This document shows positions 33,815 to 43,418 of a DNA stretch of 64,000 nt, piece after piece. Source of the DNA: Jejuia sp. UBA6058 (lineage in GTDB: Bacteria > Bacteroidota > Bacteroidia > Flavobacteriales > Flavobacteriaceae); assembly GCA_002428965.1 (NCBI GenBank), contig DIYI01000004.1, positions 62,001 through 126,000 on the forward strand, written 5' to 3'. The position numbers and the translations under genes were made by a program. The notes under the pieces are model-generated. The model had not been told where the DNA came from, made no database searches, and saw nothing but the letters and a program-made list of their open reading frames with translations. How positions within the stretch are numbered: position 1 is the stretch's first letter; the number at the start of each line of letters is the position of its first letter.

Positions 33815-35701
33815 TTATTTTAGAATCGTAAACTCACAACGTCTATTTACATCATATTCTTCATCATCACAAATACCTTCTTTTACACATTTATTTAGAG
33901 GTTGCATTTCGCCATAACCTATACTTTTTAATCTATTACGTTCTATACCTTGACTTACTAAATATTCTAAAGTAGAAGCTGCACGACGTTTGGATAAATC
34001 TAAATTATATTGATCGGGACCTCTGGCATCTGTATGTGCCGACACTTCAACTTCCATAGATGGATATTTCTTCATTAAATCCACTAGAACATTTAGTGTT
34101 GTAGCAGCGTCTTCACGAATATCAGATTTATCAAAATCAAAATAAATTTTATCTAATTCTACTTGAACCACATCTTCGTCTTTTTGCTCAACACGTTCTT
34201 CGGCATCGGCAAAAGATTCTAAACTCAAATAAATATTATGCTGTACTTTGCCTTTACTGTCGGTTGAAAACTCGACATCTTTAGGAATATATGCTTTACG
34301 AGTCCCTCTAACCTTATATTTTTTGTTAGGCTCAATTTTGAAAATGTAGTAGGCATCTTCTCCAACAATAGTATCTTGAATTACAGTATCTGATTCATCA
34401 AATAAAGTGACCAAGGCTCCAGAAAGTAATTCTTTGCTATTGATATCTTCAACAACGCCTTCAACTTGATAAAATGTTAATGGATTTTTTTCTCTTTTGA
34501 AGCCAAATAATCTATCGTACCCTGTTCTGTTAGAAGAGACAAATCCTTTATTATCTTTTTCTCTTACCACATAGGCAAAATCATCTAAAGGGCTGTTTAT
34601 TGTACTTCCCAAATTAACGGGTTTATCAAAAGCTCCATTTACCATATTGCTTCTAAAAACATCTAATCCGCCATATCCTAAATGACCAATTGATGAAAAA
34701 TAAAGCACATTGTACTTGCTTAAAAATGGAAATTGCTCTCTATGCTTTGTGTTTATGGTTTCACCTAAGTTTTCAGGTTCACCGTAGGTACCATCTTCAT
34801 TAATAGCGACTTTATAAATATCGAAACTACCATAAGTTCCAGGCATATCGCTTGCAAAGTATAGGGTTTTTTCATCATAACTCAATGCAGGATGTTCTGT
34901 ACTGTACGTATTTGATGCAAATGGTAACGCGGTTATATTAGTCCACTCACCATCTACCAACTCCGCTTTGTATATTTTAATATGTGCTATTCGCACCTCA
35001 TCAGTTTTTTTACGAGTAGTGTTTGTTCTATTAAAATACATGGTTTTGCCATCTTTGGTAAACACAGCATTACTTTCGTGTGAACTTGTATTAATCGCTT
35101 CTGAAAATGGCATGACATTTTCTAATGTATTTTGACTGTTTAATGTACCACTATACAAATCTAAATATGGCAAATTATTCCAGGAATACTCAGGATTTTC
35201 GGAGTTTCTTGCGGAGGCAAAAGCCACCTTATCTTCACCATAAAACGTTAATCCAAAATCGCTAATAGAATTTTTATTTTCAATTTGTTCTAGTTTAAAT
35301 GTATGTGGTGTTGTTTTTTCGGTTACATCAATATATGCCGTTGTATTTATGGGCTTATTGTAATACATTGATAGATGTTTATCTGCTTCTTTGTATTCCT
35401 TTACTCCTTTTAAAGCCTGCGCAAATCTAAAGTGATATTCAATATCTATAGAATCGCCATATTCCACAAATAACTCCCTATAAGTTTTAATTGCCTTTTG
35501 AAGGCTGGAATTATAATAATAACTATCTGCTAAATTTTGAAGCACGCCTTGAGTACGTTCTTTTGTTTCATAAATTTCGGCAGCATCTTTATAAGCTCTC
35601 ATTTCAAAAAGCTTATCTACACGTTTTGTGTTTTTCTTTTGGGCAAACCCTATTCCACTAACTAATAAAAGGCTTGCGATTATATATCTAAAATTTTTCA
35701 T
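33815..35701 (-). CDS. OmpA family protein with TPR-like and PD40 repeats (T9SS-associated cluster)
   Basis: The 628-residue exported protein has, in order, a signal peptide (ending near GFAQKK), helical TPR-like repeats, WD40-like PD40 propeller repeats (ALSYDEKTLYFASDMPGTYG and similar), a small carboxypeptidase-regulatory-like segment, and a C-terminal OmpA domain (YFDFDKSDIREDA...HTDARGPDQYNLDLSKRRA) that binds peptidoglycan. It starts 18 bases after the PorP/SprF gene. The trio of type B sorted adhesin, PorP/SprF and OmpA/PD40 protein is a standard flavobacterial arrangement; the OmpA member probably anchors the complex to the cell wall. Confidence 0.93.
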   Translation of the reverse strand: MKNFRYIIASLLLVSGIGFAQKKNTKRVDKLFEMRAYKDAAEIYETKERTQGVLQNLADSYYYNSSLQKAIKTYRELFVEYGDSIDIEYHFRFAQALKGVKEYKEADKHLSMYYNKPINTTAYIDVTEKTTPHTFKLEQIENKNSISDFGLTFYGEDKVAFASARNSENPEYSWNNLPYLDLYSGTLNSQNTLENVMPFSEAINTSSHESNAVFTKDGKTMYFNRTNTTRKKTDEVRIAHIKIYKAELVDGEWTNITALPFASNTYSTEHPALSYDEKTLYFASDMPGTYGSFDIYKVAINEDGTYGEPENLGETINTKHREQFPFLSKYNVLYFSSIGHLGYGGLDVFRSNMVNGAFDKPVNLGSTINSPLDDFAYVVREKDNKGFVSSNRTGYDRLFGFKREKNPLTFYQVEGVVEDINSKELLSGALVTLFDESDTVIQDTIVGEDAYYIFKIEPNKKYKVRGTRKAYIPKDVEFSTDSKGKVQHNIYLSLESFADAEERVEQKDEDVVQVELDKIYFDFDKSDIREDAATTLNVLVDLMKKYPSMEVEVSAHTDARGPDQYNLDLSKRRAASTLEYLVSQGIERNRLKSIGYGEMQPLNKCVKEGICDDEEYDVNRRCEFTILK

Positions 35702-35719
35702 ATTTCCTTGTATTAAGTG

Positions 35720-36676
35720 TTAGAAGAATCTTGGTGAACGATCGTATCCATTTTTAAACCCGAACAGATCCACATCGAACAGAATAAATATTTCATGAGA
35801 TCCTGAATTGAAATCGCCTAAATTGGTTGTTGTATAATCGTAGGCATAACCAATTCTTAAATCTTGTGTTACTCTAAAGTTTACCAACGCGCTCATGGCA
35901 TCACCAAGACGATAACCTAATCCAGCTTCTAGCTTTTCGTTTATCAAAACATTTGCTGTAATATCCAAAGCCAAAGGCGCGCCTTTTACTGCTCTACCCA
36001 TAAATGCTGGTTTTAGTTTTAAATCTGAATTGATATCGAAGACATAACCTCCAGTAAAGAAGTAATGCACACTTTCAACTCCAGTTGCCTTTATACCATT
36101 TTCATTTTCTAGATGTTTGGTAGATAACATGTTTGGCGCAGATAACCCTAAGTAATATTGCTCTCCAAAAAAGAAAGCTCCAATACCTAAATTTGGAAAA
36201 GCTCTATTAATATTTTCATTGAAGGCAATATCAGAACTTATACCTCCGCTCTGTAGTTGCAATCCATTAAAATTAGTATCGAACATACGAACACCCGCTT
36301 TCAATCCGAAAGAGATTTTGGATTCGATACCTACGGGTAAGACATAAGCAAAATCTGCGAAAATATTATTCTCGTTAACGATATCTCCAATATTATCATT
36401 GGTAAAAGAAATACCCATTTCAATCTTATCATTAATTGGGGTATGGGCAAAAAAGGTTCCCGTTGAAGGAGCGCCTTCTAAACCTACCCATTGGGTTCTG
36501 TATAATCCACCAAGGTTTAAAATACCTTCTTCTGCTGTTGCATATGCTGGATTAATTACACTCATATTGTACATGTACTGTGTAAATTGTGGATCTTGCT
36601 GTGCGACGCTTTGTAGCGATATAAACATCAAACTTAACAAAGCAGCTATTTTATGATATGTATTTAAATGTTTCAT
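35720..36676 (-). CDS. PorP/SprF family type IX secretion membrane protein
   Basis: The 318-residue protein has a signal peptide (LQSVAQQ) followed by the family opening DPQFTQYMYNMSVINPAYA, a 14-strand-like barrel pattern, and a terminal strand (FDVDLFGFKNGYDRSPRFF). PorP/SprF proteins pair with specific large adhesins having type B C-terminal domains and help fix them at the outer membrane. It lies 26 bases downstream of the giant adhesin gene and 18 bases before the OmpA gene, so they are likely one operon. The specificity for the neighbouring adhesin is inferred from position. Confidence 0.94.
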   Translation of the reverse strand: MKHLNTYHKIAALLSLMFISLQSVAQQDPQFTQYMYNMSVINPAYATAEEGILNLGGLYRTQWVGLEGAPSTGTFFAHTPINDKIEMGISFTNDNIGDIVNENNIFADFAYVLPVGIESKISFGLKAGVRMFDTNFNGLQLQSGGISSDIAFNENINRAFPNLGIGAFFFGEQYYLGLSAPNMLSTKHLENENGIKATGVESVHYFFTGGYVFDINSDLKLKPAFMGRAVKGAPLALDITANVLINEKLEAGLGYRLGDAMSALVNFRVTQDLRIGYAYDYTTTNLGDFNSGSHEIFILFDVDLFGFKNGYDRSPRFF

Positions 36677-36702
36677 TGTTTTAAATCTTTTGTATCTATA
36701 AA

Positions 36703-39700
36703 TTATCTGCTTAAGTATAAGCGTCCTTGTTCTGGAGCATCTACTCCATTATTAAATCTGAAGATGTAGAAATATACGCCTACTGGTAAATCGCCTTTAG
36801 CAATTACACGTCCTTGATTTGAAGTTCCATCAAATCTCGGTGAGTTTGCATTGCCTCTATACACCACATTTCCATTTCTGTTAAAAATTTCTAGTTCGAA
36901 ATTTGGATATAGAATATCTAGGTTATCGATTTCGTAAGTGTCATTTACGCCATCTCCATTTGGTGAAAAACCATCTGGTAAACTTATTTTACCACAAGCG
37001 GTGATATCTGGTGTAATTTCCAGTCTTACTGAACTTTCACATCCATTAGTTTGGTCAATCAATGCTGCATAGTAGGTTTGAACACCCAATTCTGTTGTGT
37101 CAGAAATTGGAGCACCTCCCGTTGCAGTACCATACCATATAATGTTATCTACAGCAGCATCATATTCTAAAATATTTTGAGATAATGTATTTAACGTTGG
37201 TCTATCATTGATACAATAATCTTCACTCATGTCATTTAATGTAGGTGTAACAGCATCGTTAATAGTAACATCTATTTGTACCGCCACTGAAGATTCACAA
37301 CCTGTACTATTAGTTTGTGTTGCATAATAGTCTTCACCAGAAATCAATGCATCTGTAGATACCAAAGGCAACGTTAAAGCCGCATCATCATACCAATTTA
37401 CAGTACCTGTCGCTTGAATACTAGATCCTAAGTCTGCTATTGTTGGAGCATCAATCAAACAAAAAGTCGGATTAGGTTCTAGGACGACTATTGGCGGACT
37501 ATCATCAATAGTAATAGTAACATCTGCTGTTGCATCTGGCGAACATGGCGCTGTTGCTGCAACAGTATACGTGTACGTTCCTGAAGCGTCTATTGAAGGA
37601 TCGAATACCCCAGTGCCACTGCTTAATGCTGGCGACCAAGTTCCTCCTATTTGTGCATCGGTTCCTAAAAGCGTAAATAAGTCAGTTATTCCATCTCCAA
37701 CACATGCTGCTAAAGACGTATCCTGTCCTGCATTTGGCGCATCGATTACAGTAACTGTAACTTCACTACTTACAGTGCTACATGCATTAGTTATAGTATA
37801 GGTATATATTCCCGACACATCAACTACTGGATCAAAATCACCATTACCACTTGTTAAAGCAGGCGACCATGAGCCCCCTGTATCTGCTGAACCTATAAGT
37901 GAAAATAAATCCACAATTGAATCCGTACTACAAATATCTAAGGTGGCGTCTGAACCTGCACTTTGCGGTTCTTCTATAGTAATCGTAATTGTTGTACTAT
38001 CATCTACACATGGTGCGTTTGCCGTTACTTCATAGGTAAAACTATATGTTCCTGCTGCTAGTACAGTTGCATCTAAAGTATTTCCTGTTATAGCGCCAGT
38101 TGTATCATCATCTTGCCATGTTCCTCCAGTATCTTGAGTACCGTCTAAACCATTAAATAAATCTATACTATTATCGTCGTTACAAGACACAATAGCTGTG
38201 GTATTCGGACTTCCTGCATCTGGAGATTCATAAATAGTAACATCAACTTGCGTTCTTACCGAAGATTCGCAATTGGTTGTTACGTCTGTTTGGGTAACAA
38301 AGTAATCTTCGCCATCTGCCAATGCTGTTGTGCTATCTAATACAGTACCACCAGTAATACTATCATACCATTGAAGCATTGTTCCTGTAGCCGACAAATC
38401 TCCAATTGTAGCATTATCACAAAATTCCTGAATTGCAGGAGCAGTAGGTGCTGGTGTGTCATTTATAATAATGCTTACTGTAACATCAGTATCATCACAA
38501 CTTCCTATGGCATCAACGTCATAGGTGAAATTATATATTCCTGCTGGAAGACCTGCAATATTTACTGTGCTTCCAGTAAGATTACCAGTTGCATCATCAT
38601 CGCTCCAAGTTCCTGTTTGGTCTTCTCCATCTAACAATGCAAACAAATCAACTACATTAACAATTCCAATATCTGCAAGACAAAACTCTAGTGGAGCGTT
38701 TACAACTCCAGATTCAGGAGCATCATTAACTGTAACTGTAACTGTTGAACTATCTTCACATCCATTTGCATCTATGATAGTATAGGTGAAGTTGTAACTT
38801 CCAATAGTAAGTACAGTTAAATCTACATCACTTCCTGAAAGTGCCCCTGAAGCACTATCGTCATTCCAAGTTCCACCGGCATCTTCTCCAGCTAATTGTC
38901 CAAATAAATTTAAAGGTGAATTTGGAGCCAAATCATTCTCACAGAACGTTACAGGTGATGGTGTTCCAGTATTTGGTAGTGGATTGATAATTACGCTTAC
39001 GGTAACATCCACATCATCACAACTTCCAATTTCAGTAACATTATATGTGAAATTATATGTTCCAGAAGTTAATCCAGAAAGATCTGCAATATTCCCCGTT
39101 AAAACTCCTGTTGCATCATCATCATTCCAAGTTCCTGCTTGATCTTCATTTTCTAATAAATCGAATAAATCAAAATTTGATGGTGAAGTTCCTTCACAGT
39201 ACTCTGGAAAGGTTGCTACTGGAGTGCCAGACTCGGGTGCATCATCCACTGTTACTGTTACCGTTGAACTATCAGTACATCCGTTTACATCTGTTATGGT
39301 ATAGGTAAAGTTATAACTTCCGATTGTAAGTATAGTTAAATCTACATCACTTCCTGAAAGTGCTCCAGTTATATTGTCATCATTCCAAGTACCACCTGAA
39401 TCTTCGCCCGATAACTGCGCAAATAAATTTATAGGTGAATTTGAAGCCAAATCGTTTTCACAGAAAGTCGCTGGTGATGGTGTTCCCGTATTTGGTAGAG
39501 GATTGATAGTTACGCTTACTGTAACATCTACATCATCACAACTTCCAATAGGTGTAACATCATAGGTAAAACTATAAATTCCAGCTGTTAAGCCTGAAAG
39601 ATCCGCAACATTAGCTGTTAAAACTCCTGTTGCATTATCGTCATTCCAAGTTCCTGCTTGATCTTCATTCTCTAATAAATCGAATAAATCTAAGTTTGTT

Positions 39701-41382
39701 GGTGCAATTCCTTCACAATACTCTGGAAAGGTTGCTATTGGCGTACCTGATGCCGGAGCATCTTCAATAGTTATTGAAATTTGTTCAGAATCTAAACACG
39801 TCCCATTATCAATTGTATAAGTAAAAAGATACGGACTCCCAGCAACTGTAAAACCTGTAATATCAAGGGAGTTTGAAATCGCAGTATTGCCTGCATCAGT
39901 CCAAGTTCCAGAATTATTGTCTTGGGTTCCATCTAAAGCATTAGATAAATCGAATGGTGAGTTTACTACCAAGTCATTTTCACAAAATGTTTGATTTACT
40001 GCGTTACCGGCATTCGGATCAGCCAATACTTCAATTTGAACTGTGGTTGATTCTTCTGGACAAGGATTTGGTAAAAGATTTTGTGTATATGTAAAATTAT
40101 AAATCCCTGTTGTATATCCAGATAAATCTATTGGTGAGGTTATTACAGGATCAGTACTTAAAGTACCCTGTGTCCATTGACCATTAGCATCTTCATTATT
40201 TAATAATGCAAATAAATCGAGTGCTGCTGGCAAACCAGACTCGCAATATGAAGGTGTAGTTCCAGATGGTACACCTGAACTAAAAGTTGGATAAACCACA
40301 ATAGTGACATTTGCCGTTGCATTTGGACAAGCACCTGTTCCTAAAACAGTATAAGTAAAAATATATGAGCCAGCTGTAGTTAAACCAGCTATGTTAACCG
40401 TACCGCGAAAACCATTCGTAGTTCCCAGTGGCCCCGACCATGTTCCCGTATTTTCTGGAGTTCCTCCTAATTCGTCAAATAAGTCGAAATCTGTAATTGG
40501 TAAATTATCGTCACAAAACTCTAAAATCGCAGAATTACCAGCTTCAACAGGAGTTTCGATATTAACAGTAACAGCTGCAGGATTACTTTCGCAAAATATA
40601 TCATTTACTTGAACATAATAAGTATTTCCGTCTATTAAGGGTGTCGTAAGGGAAAGAGCCGGAGGAATTGGATCTCCCGAACCATCAACGTTACTATACC
40701 ATGAAAAATTAGTAGCTGTTGTACCAGGATCTAAATTTCCAATTTGTGGGTTAGTATCTGAACAAAATTCTTGTAAGGGGTCTGGTGAAGGATCAGCAGG
40801 TGCGGAAAATACACCTACTTGCCCAACCTCTATTTGGCTTTCACAATTACTAGCATCTACAAATACAATGTAAAATACTGAAGCTCCAACAGGTATATTA
40901 TCCGTCGGATTAGCTTGATTTGTTAGGTTGAAGTCATTATAAATCTGTACGGAACCTCCCGAGGGTATACTCGTTTGTAGTACATCATCTATATAGGTTT
41001 GAATAGTAGCACTTTCATTACTGCAATAAATTCTGTCTAAAATTCTTCCTGTTGGGTCTACTTGAAAGTTGACAACAATTGATGACCTGGAACCACATGT
41101 ACCAGAATTATCATCTGCGTAATACGTGCCTTCGGTTACTAATTGATTTACATTAAAAGGCGTACCGCCAGTTGCGGCGTTATACCAAACTATACCATTT
41201 CCACCATCGGTGGCAAAGGCATTCAAATCGCTAAATGTAAATCCAGAGGCATCACAAATGGCTGGAGGGGCAGGATCGCTAATTGTAGGGCATTGGGCAT
41301 GAGTATACAATGACGCAAAAAGCAATAACAGGCTTAAGTATATAGTTTTACAGATATACTTTAAGTTTGATTTGGTTTTCAT
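36703..41382 (-). CDS. Giant cell-surface repeat protein with T9SS type B C-terminal domain
   Basis: The 1559-residue protein has a signal peptide (LYTHAQC), a long array of Ig-like repeats of about 85-100 residues with recurring GTWNDDxATG, YNFTYxV and EFC elements and regular cysteines, and a C-terminal gliding-motility-associated domain of about 90 residues (LPDGFSPNGDGVNDTYEI ... GVYFYIFRF). That domain marks a type B substrate secreted by T9SS. The protein is SprB-like in plan but far shorter than SprB (about 6500 residues). Two 173-residue units are almost identical, see the repeat entry. It leads the adhesin-PorP/SprF-OmpA operon. It probably acts in adhesion or motility. Confidence 0.92.
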   Translation of the reverse strand: MKTKSNLKYICKTIYLSLLLLFASLYTHAQCPTISDPAPPAICDASGFTFSDLNAFATDGGNGIVWYNAATGGTPFNVNQLVTEGTYYADDNSGTCGSRSSIVVNFQVDPTGRILDRIYCSNESATIQTYIDDVLQTSIPSGGSVQIYNDFNLTNQANPTDNIPVGASVFYIVFVDASNCESQIEVGQVGVFSAPADPSPDPLQEFCSDTNPQIGNLDPGTTATNFSWYSNVDGSGDPIPPALSLTTPLIDGNTYYVQVNDIFCESNPAAVTVNIETPVEAGNSAILEFCDDNLPITDFDLFDELGGTPENTGTWSGPLGTTNGFRGTVNIAGLTTAGSYIFTYTVLGTGACPNATANVTIVVYPTFSSGVPSGTTPSYCESGLPAALDLFALLNNEDANGQWTQGTLSTDPVITSPIDLSGYTTGIYNFTYTQNLLPNPCPEESTTVQIEVLADPNAGNAVNQTFCENDLVVNSPFDLSNALDGTQDNNSGTWTDAGNTAISNSLDITGFTVAGSPYLFTYTIDNGTCLDSEQISITIEDAPASGTPIATFPEYCEGIAPTNLDLFDLLENEDQAGTWNDDNATGVLTANVADLSGLTAGIYSFTYDVTPIGSCDDVDVTVSVTINPLPNTGTPSPATFCENDLASNSPINLFAQLSGEDSGGTWNDDNITGALSGSDVDLTILTIGSYNFTYTITDVNGCTDSSTVTVTVDDAPESGTPVATFPEYCEGTSPSNFDLFDLLENEDQAGTWNDDDATGVLTGNIADLSGLTSGTYNFTYNVTEIGSCDDVDVTVSVIINPLPNTGTPSPVTFCENDLAPNSPLNLFGQLAGEDAGGTWNDDSASGALSGSDVDLTVLTIGSYNFTYTIIDANGCEDSSTVTVTVNDAPESGVVNAPLEFCLADIGIVNVVDLFALLDGEDQTGTWSDDDATGNLTGSTVNIAGLPAGIYNFTYDVDAIGSCDDTDVTVSIIINDTPAPTAPAIQEFCDNATIGDLSATGTMLQWYDSITGGTVLDSTTALADGEDYFVTQTDVTTNCESSVRTQVDVTIYESPDAGSPNTTAIVSCNDDNSIDLFNGLDGTQDTGGTWQDDDTTGAITGNTLDATVLAAGTYSFTYEVTANAPCVDDSTTITITIEEPQSAGSDATLDICSTDSIVDLFSLIGSADTGGSWSPALTSGNGDFDPVVDVSGIYTYTITNACSTVSSEVTVTVIDAPNAGQDTSLAACVGDGITDLFTLLGTDAQIGGTWSPALSSGTGVFDPSIDASGTYTYTVAATAPCSPDATADVTITIDDSPPIVVLEPNPTFCLIDAPTIADLGSSIQATGTVNWYDDAALTLPLVSTDALISGEDYYATQTNSTGCESSVAVQIDVTINDAVTPTLNDMSEDYCINDRPTLNTLSQNILEYDAAVDNIIWYGTATGGAPISDTTELGVQTYYAALIDQTNGCESSVRLEITPDITACGKISLPDGFSPNGDGVNDTYEIDNLDILYPNFELEIFNRNGNVVYRGNANSPRFDGTSNQGRVIAKGDLPVGVYFYIFRFNNGVDAPEQGRLYLSR
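38711..39748 (-). repeat. Two tandem 519-bp units within the adhesin gene
   Basis: Matching boundary motifs (GA-T/C-TCxGGxGCATCAT and its equivalent) occur at 38711, 39230 and 39749, exactly 519 bases apart each time, giving two 173-codon units. Each unit encodes two Ig-like modules (one containing ATFPEYCEG...LFDLLENEDQAGTWNDD, one containing NPLPNTGTPSP...GGTWNDD). The units differ mostly by scattered substitutions. Confidence 0.85.
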
Positions 41383-41454
41383 TGTTGAATGGTTAAAATC
41401 ATATTAATAGCAAACTGGAACAATTAGGATATGTACTAAAATTTACAAATTCTA

Positions 41455-41530
41455 TTTTCCGACTGCAATTTAACTGATTTTTTTGTATTTCATCGATAAA
41501 ATTATAAAAAAATTGTATTTCGTCGGAAAA
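41455..41530. promoter_or_regulatory. Repeat cluster upstream of the adhesin operon, candidate operator
   Basis: An inverted repeat TTTTCCGAC (41455-41463) / GTCGGAAAA (41522-41530) encloses two direct repeats TTGTATTTCATCG (41483-41495) and TTGTATTTCGTCG (41513-41525), 30 bases apart. It lies 73-148 bases ahead of the adhesin start and beyond the oxidase operon terminator, which fits a regulatory region. No exact TAnnTTTG box was found in this gap. Confidence 0.35.
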
Positions 41531-41548
41531 AATAAGCGTTTAAACAGA

Positions 41549-41574
41549 AAAACCCGTCCAAATGGACGGGTTTT
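41549..41574 (-). terminator. Terminator of the actA-F/oxidase operon
   Basis: An 11-bp stem AAAACCCGTCC / GGACGGGTTTT with loop AAAT lies 31 bases after the subunit I stop. The minus strand continues TCTGTTTAAACG after the T-run of the stem, and the + strand also ends in T, so it may act in both directions. Confidence 0.8.
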
Positions 41575-41604
41575 TAACTTATAATATTACTATTTTACAA
41601 TCTT

Positions 41605-43395
41605 CTAATGATGCAGTTGCTCCTCTCCCTCTTTTAAAGGTACGTTTTGAGGAACGAAATCCTCTTCATGATTAGGATTACTATAATCGTAAGCCCAACG
41701 ATGTACATGAGGAATTTCTCCAGGCCAGTTACCATGCATATGTTCTACAGGAGCAGTCCATTCTAAAGTAGTGGATCGCCATGGGTTTTGCGGTGATTTT
41801 TTTCCAAAGAAAATACTTCCGAAAAAATTATATAAATACACCAATTGGAAAGCCCCACCAACCAACGCAAATATTGTAATTACCACATTTACGTTAGAAA
41901 TATCATCAAATAAAGGAAAGTTTGAATTCGTATAGTAACGACGTGGCAAACCTGCCATACCTATAAAGTGCATCGGGAAAAACACTCCATAAGCTGAAAT
42001 AGCAGTAACCCAGAAGTGTAGATACCCCAAATTTTTATTAATCATTCTACCAAACATTCTTGGGTACCAGTGATAAATACCTGCAAACATACCATACAAT
42101 GCAGATATACCCATTACCAAGTGGAAGTGGGCAACCACAAAATACGTGTCATGTACATTAATGTCTAGAGCACTATCACCAAGAATAATTCCTGTTAAAC
42201 CACCTGTTATAAAAGTAGACACAAACCCTATAGAAAATAACATTCCCGGGTTCATTTGGACATTTCCTTTCCAAATAGTGGTAATCCAGTTAAAAGCCTT
42301 AACCGCCGATGGAATTGCAATTAATAATGTTGTAAATGTAAATACAGAACCTAAGAATGGATTCATCCCAGATACAAACATGTGGTGTCCCCATACAATT
42401 GTTGATAAAAATGCAATAGCAAGAATGGAAGCTATCATTGCTCGATATCCAAAAATTGGCTTTCTAGAATTTGCAGCCAACACCTCAGAAACTATACCCA
42501 TTGCAGGTAAAATAATAATATATACTTCCGGGTGCCCCAAGAACCAGAATAAGTGCTCGAACAATACTGGTGAACCACCTTGATAGTGCAATACTTCACC
42601 TTGAATAAATATATCTGATAAGAAGAAGGATGTTCCGAAACTTCTATCCATTATAAGTAATAAGGCTGCGGATAATAATACTGGAAATGAAATTACACCA
42701 ATTACAGCGGTAATAAAGAACGCCCATATCGTTAAAGGCAATCTTGTCATAGACATACCTTTTGTTCTTAAGTTAATAACCGTTACTATATAATTTAAAG
42801 ATCCTAATAAAGACGATGCAATAAAGATTGCCATAGATACTAACCATAAGGTCATACCCATACCTGACCCACCTTGAGCTAAAGGTAAGGCACTTAAGGG
42901 TGGATAAATTGTCCATCCAGCAGCTGCAGGTCCTGCTTCAACAAACAGCGAAATAACCATGATTACACTTGACAAGAAGAACAACCAATAAGAAACCATA
43001 TTCAAGAACCCAGAGGCCATATCTCTAGCACCGATTTGTAATGGTATTAAAAGATTACTAAAAGTACCACTTAAACCAGCTGTAAGTACAAAGAATACCA
43101 TAATAGTCCCATGGATAGTAACCAACGCCAAATAAATATCGGCATCCATTACCCCATCAGGAGCCCATTTTCCTAATAAAGCTTCAAAAATTACATTTGG
43201 TTCTTCTGGCCACGCGAGTTGAATTCTAAATATTAATGACATTAATATTCCAATAACTCCCATAATAGTACCTGTGATAAGATACTGTTTGGCAATCATT
43301 TTATGGTCTTGACTAAATATATATTTAGTTATAAACGTTTCTTTATGATGATGTCCGTGATCGTCGTGAGCGTGAGTATCTGCGTGTGCTGACAT
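41605..43395 (-). CDS. ctaD: Cytochrome c oxidase subunit I
   Basis: The 596-residue heme-copper oxidase core subunit has about 12 membrane helices. Visible active-site motifs are WFLGHPEVYI (CuB His and the cross-linked Tyr), VWGHHMFVSG (two CuB His) and YFVVAHFHLVMG (heme ligands). It reduces O2 to water and pumps protons in the inner membrane. The N-terminus is rich in histidine (7 His in the first 17 residues). It is the last gene of the ten-kb act operon, 23 bases after subunit II. Confidence 0.97.
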   Translation of the reverse strand: MSAHADTHAHDDHGHHHKETFITKYIFSQDHKMIAKQYLITGTIMGVIGILMSLIFRIQLAWPEEPNVIFEALLGKWAPDGVMDADIYLALVTIHGTIMVFFVLTAGLSGTFSNLLIPLQIGARDMASGFLNMVSYWLFFLSSVIMVISLFVEAGPAAAGWTIYPPLSALPLAQGGSGMGMTLWLVSMAIFIASSLLGSLNYIVTVINLRTKGMSMTRLPLTIWAFFITAVIGVISFPVLLSAALLLIMDRSFGTSFFLSDIFIQGEVLHYQGGSPVLFEHLFWFLGHPEVYIIILPAMGIVSEVLAANSRKPIFGYRAMIASILAIAFLSTIVWGHHMFVSGMNPFLGSVFTFTTLLIAIPSAVKAFNWITTIWKGNVQMNPGMLFSIGFVSTFITGGLTGIILGDSALDINVHDTYFVVAHFHLVMGISALYGMFAGIYHWYPRMFGRMINKNLGYLHFWVTAISAYGVFFPMHFIGMAGLPRRYYTNSNFPLFDDISNVNVVITIFALVGGAFQLVYLYNFFGSIFFGKKSPQNPWRSTTLEWTAPVEHMHGNWPGEIPHVHRWAYDYSNPNHEEDFVPQNVPLKEGEEQLHH

Positions 43396-43418
43396 AATCT
43401 AATATCGGTTTTCTTTAT

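Noticed and set aside
37571..39565. Several antisense open frames of 60-90 codons within the adhesin gene
   Set aside because: They recur with the Ig-like repeats and mirror the low-complexity Thr/Asp/Gly coding of the sense strand; no start or promoter signal supports them.
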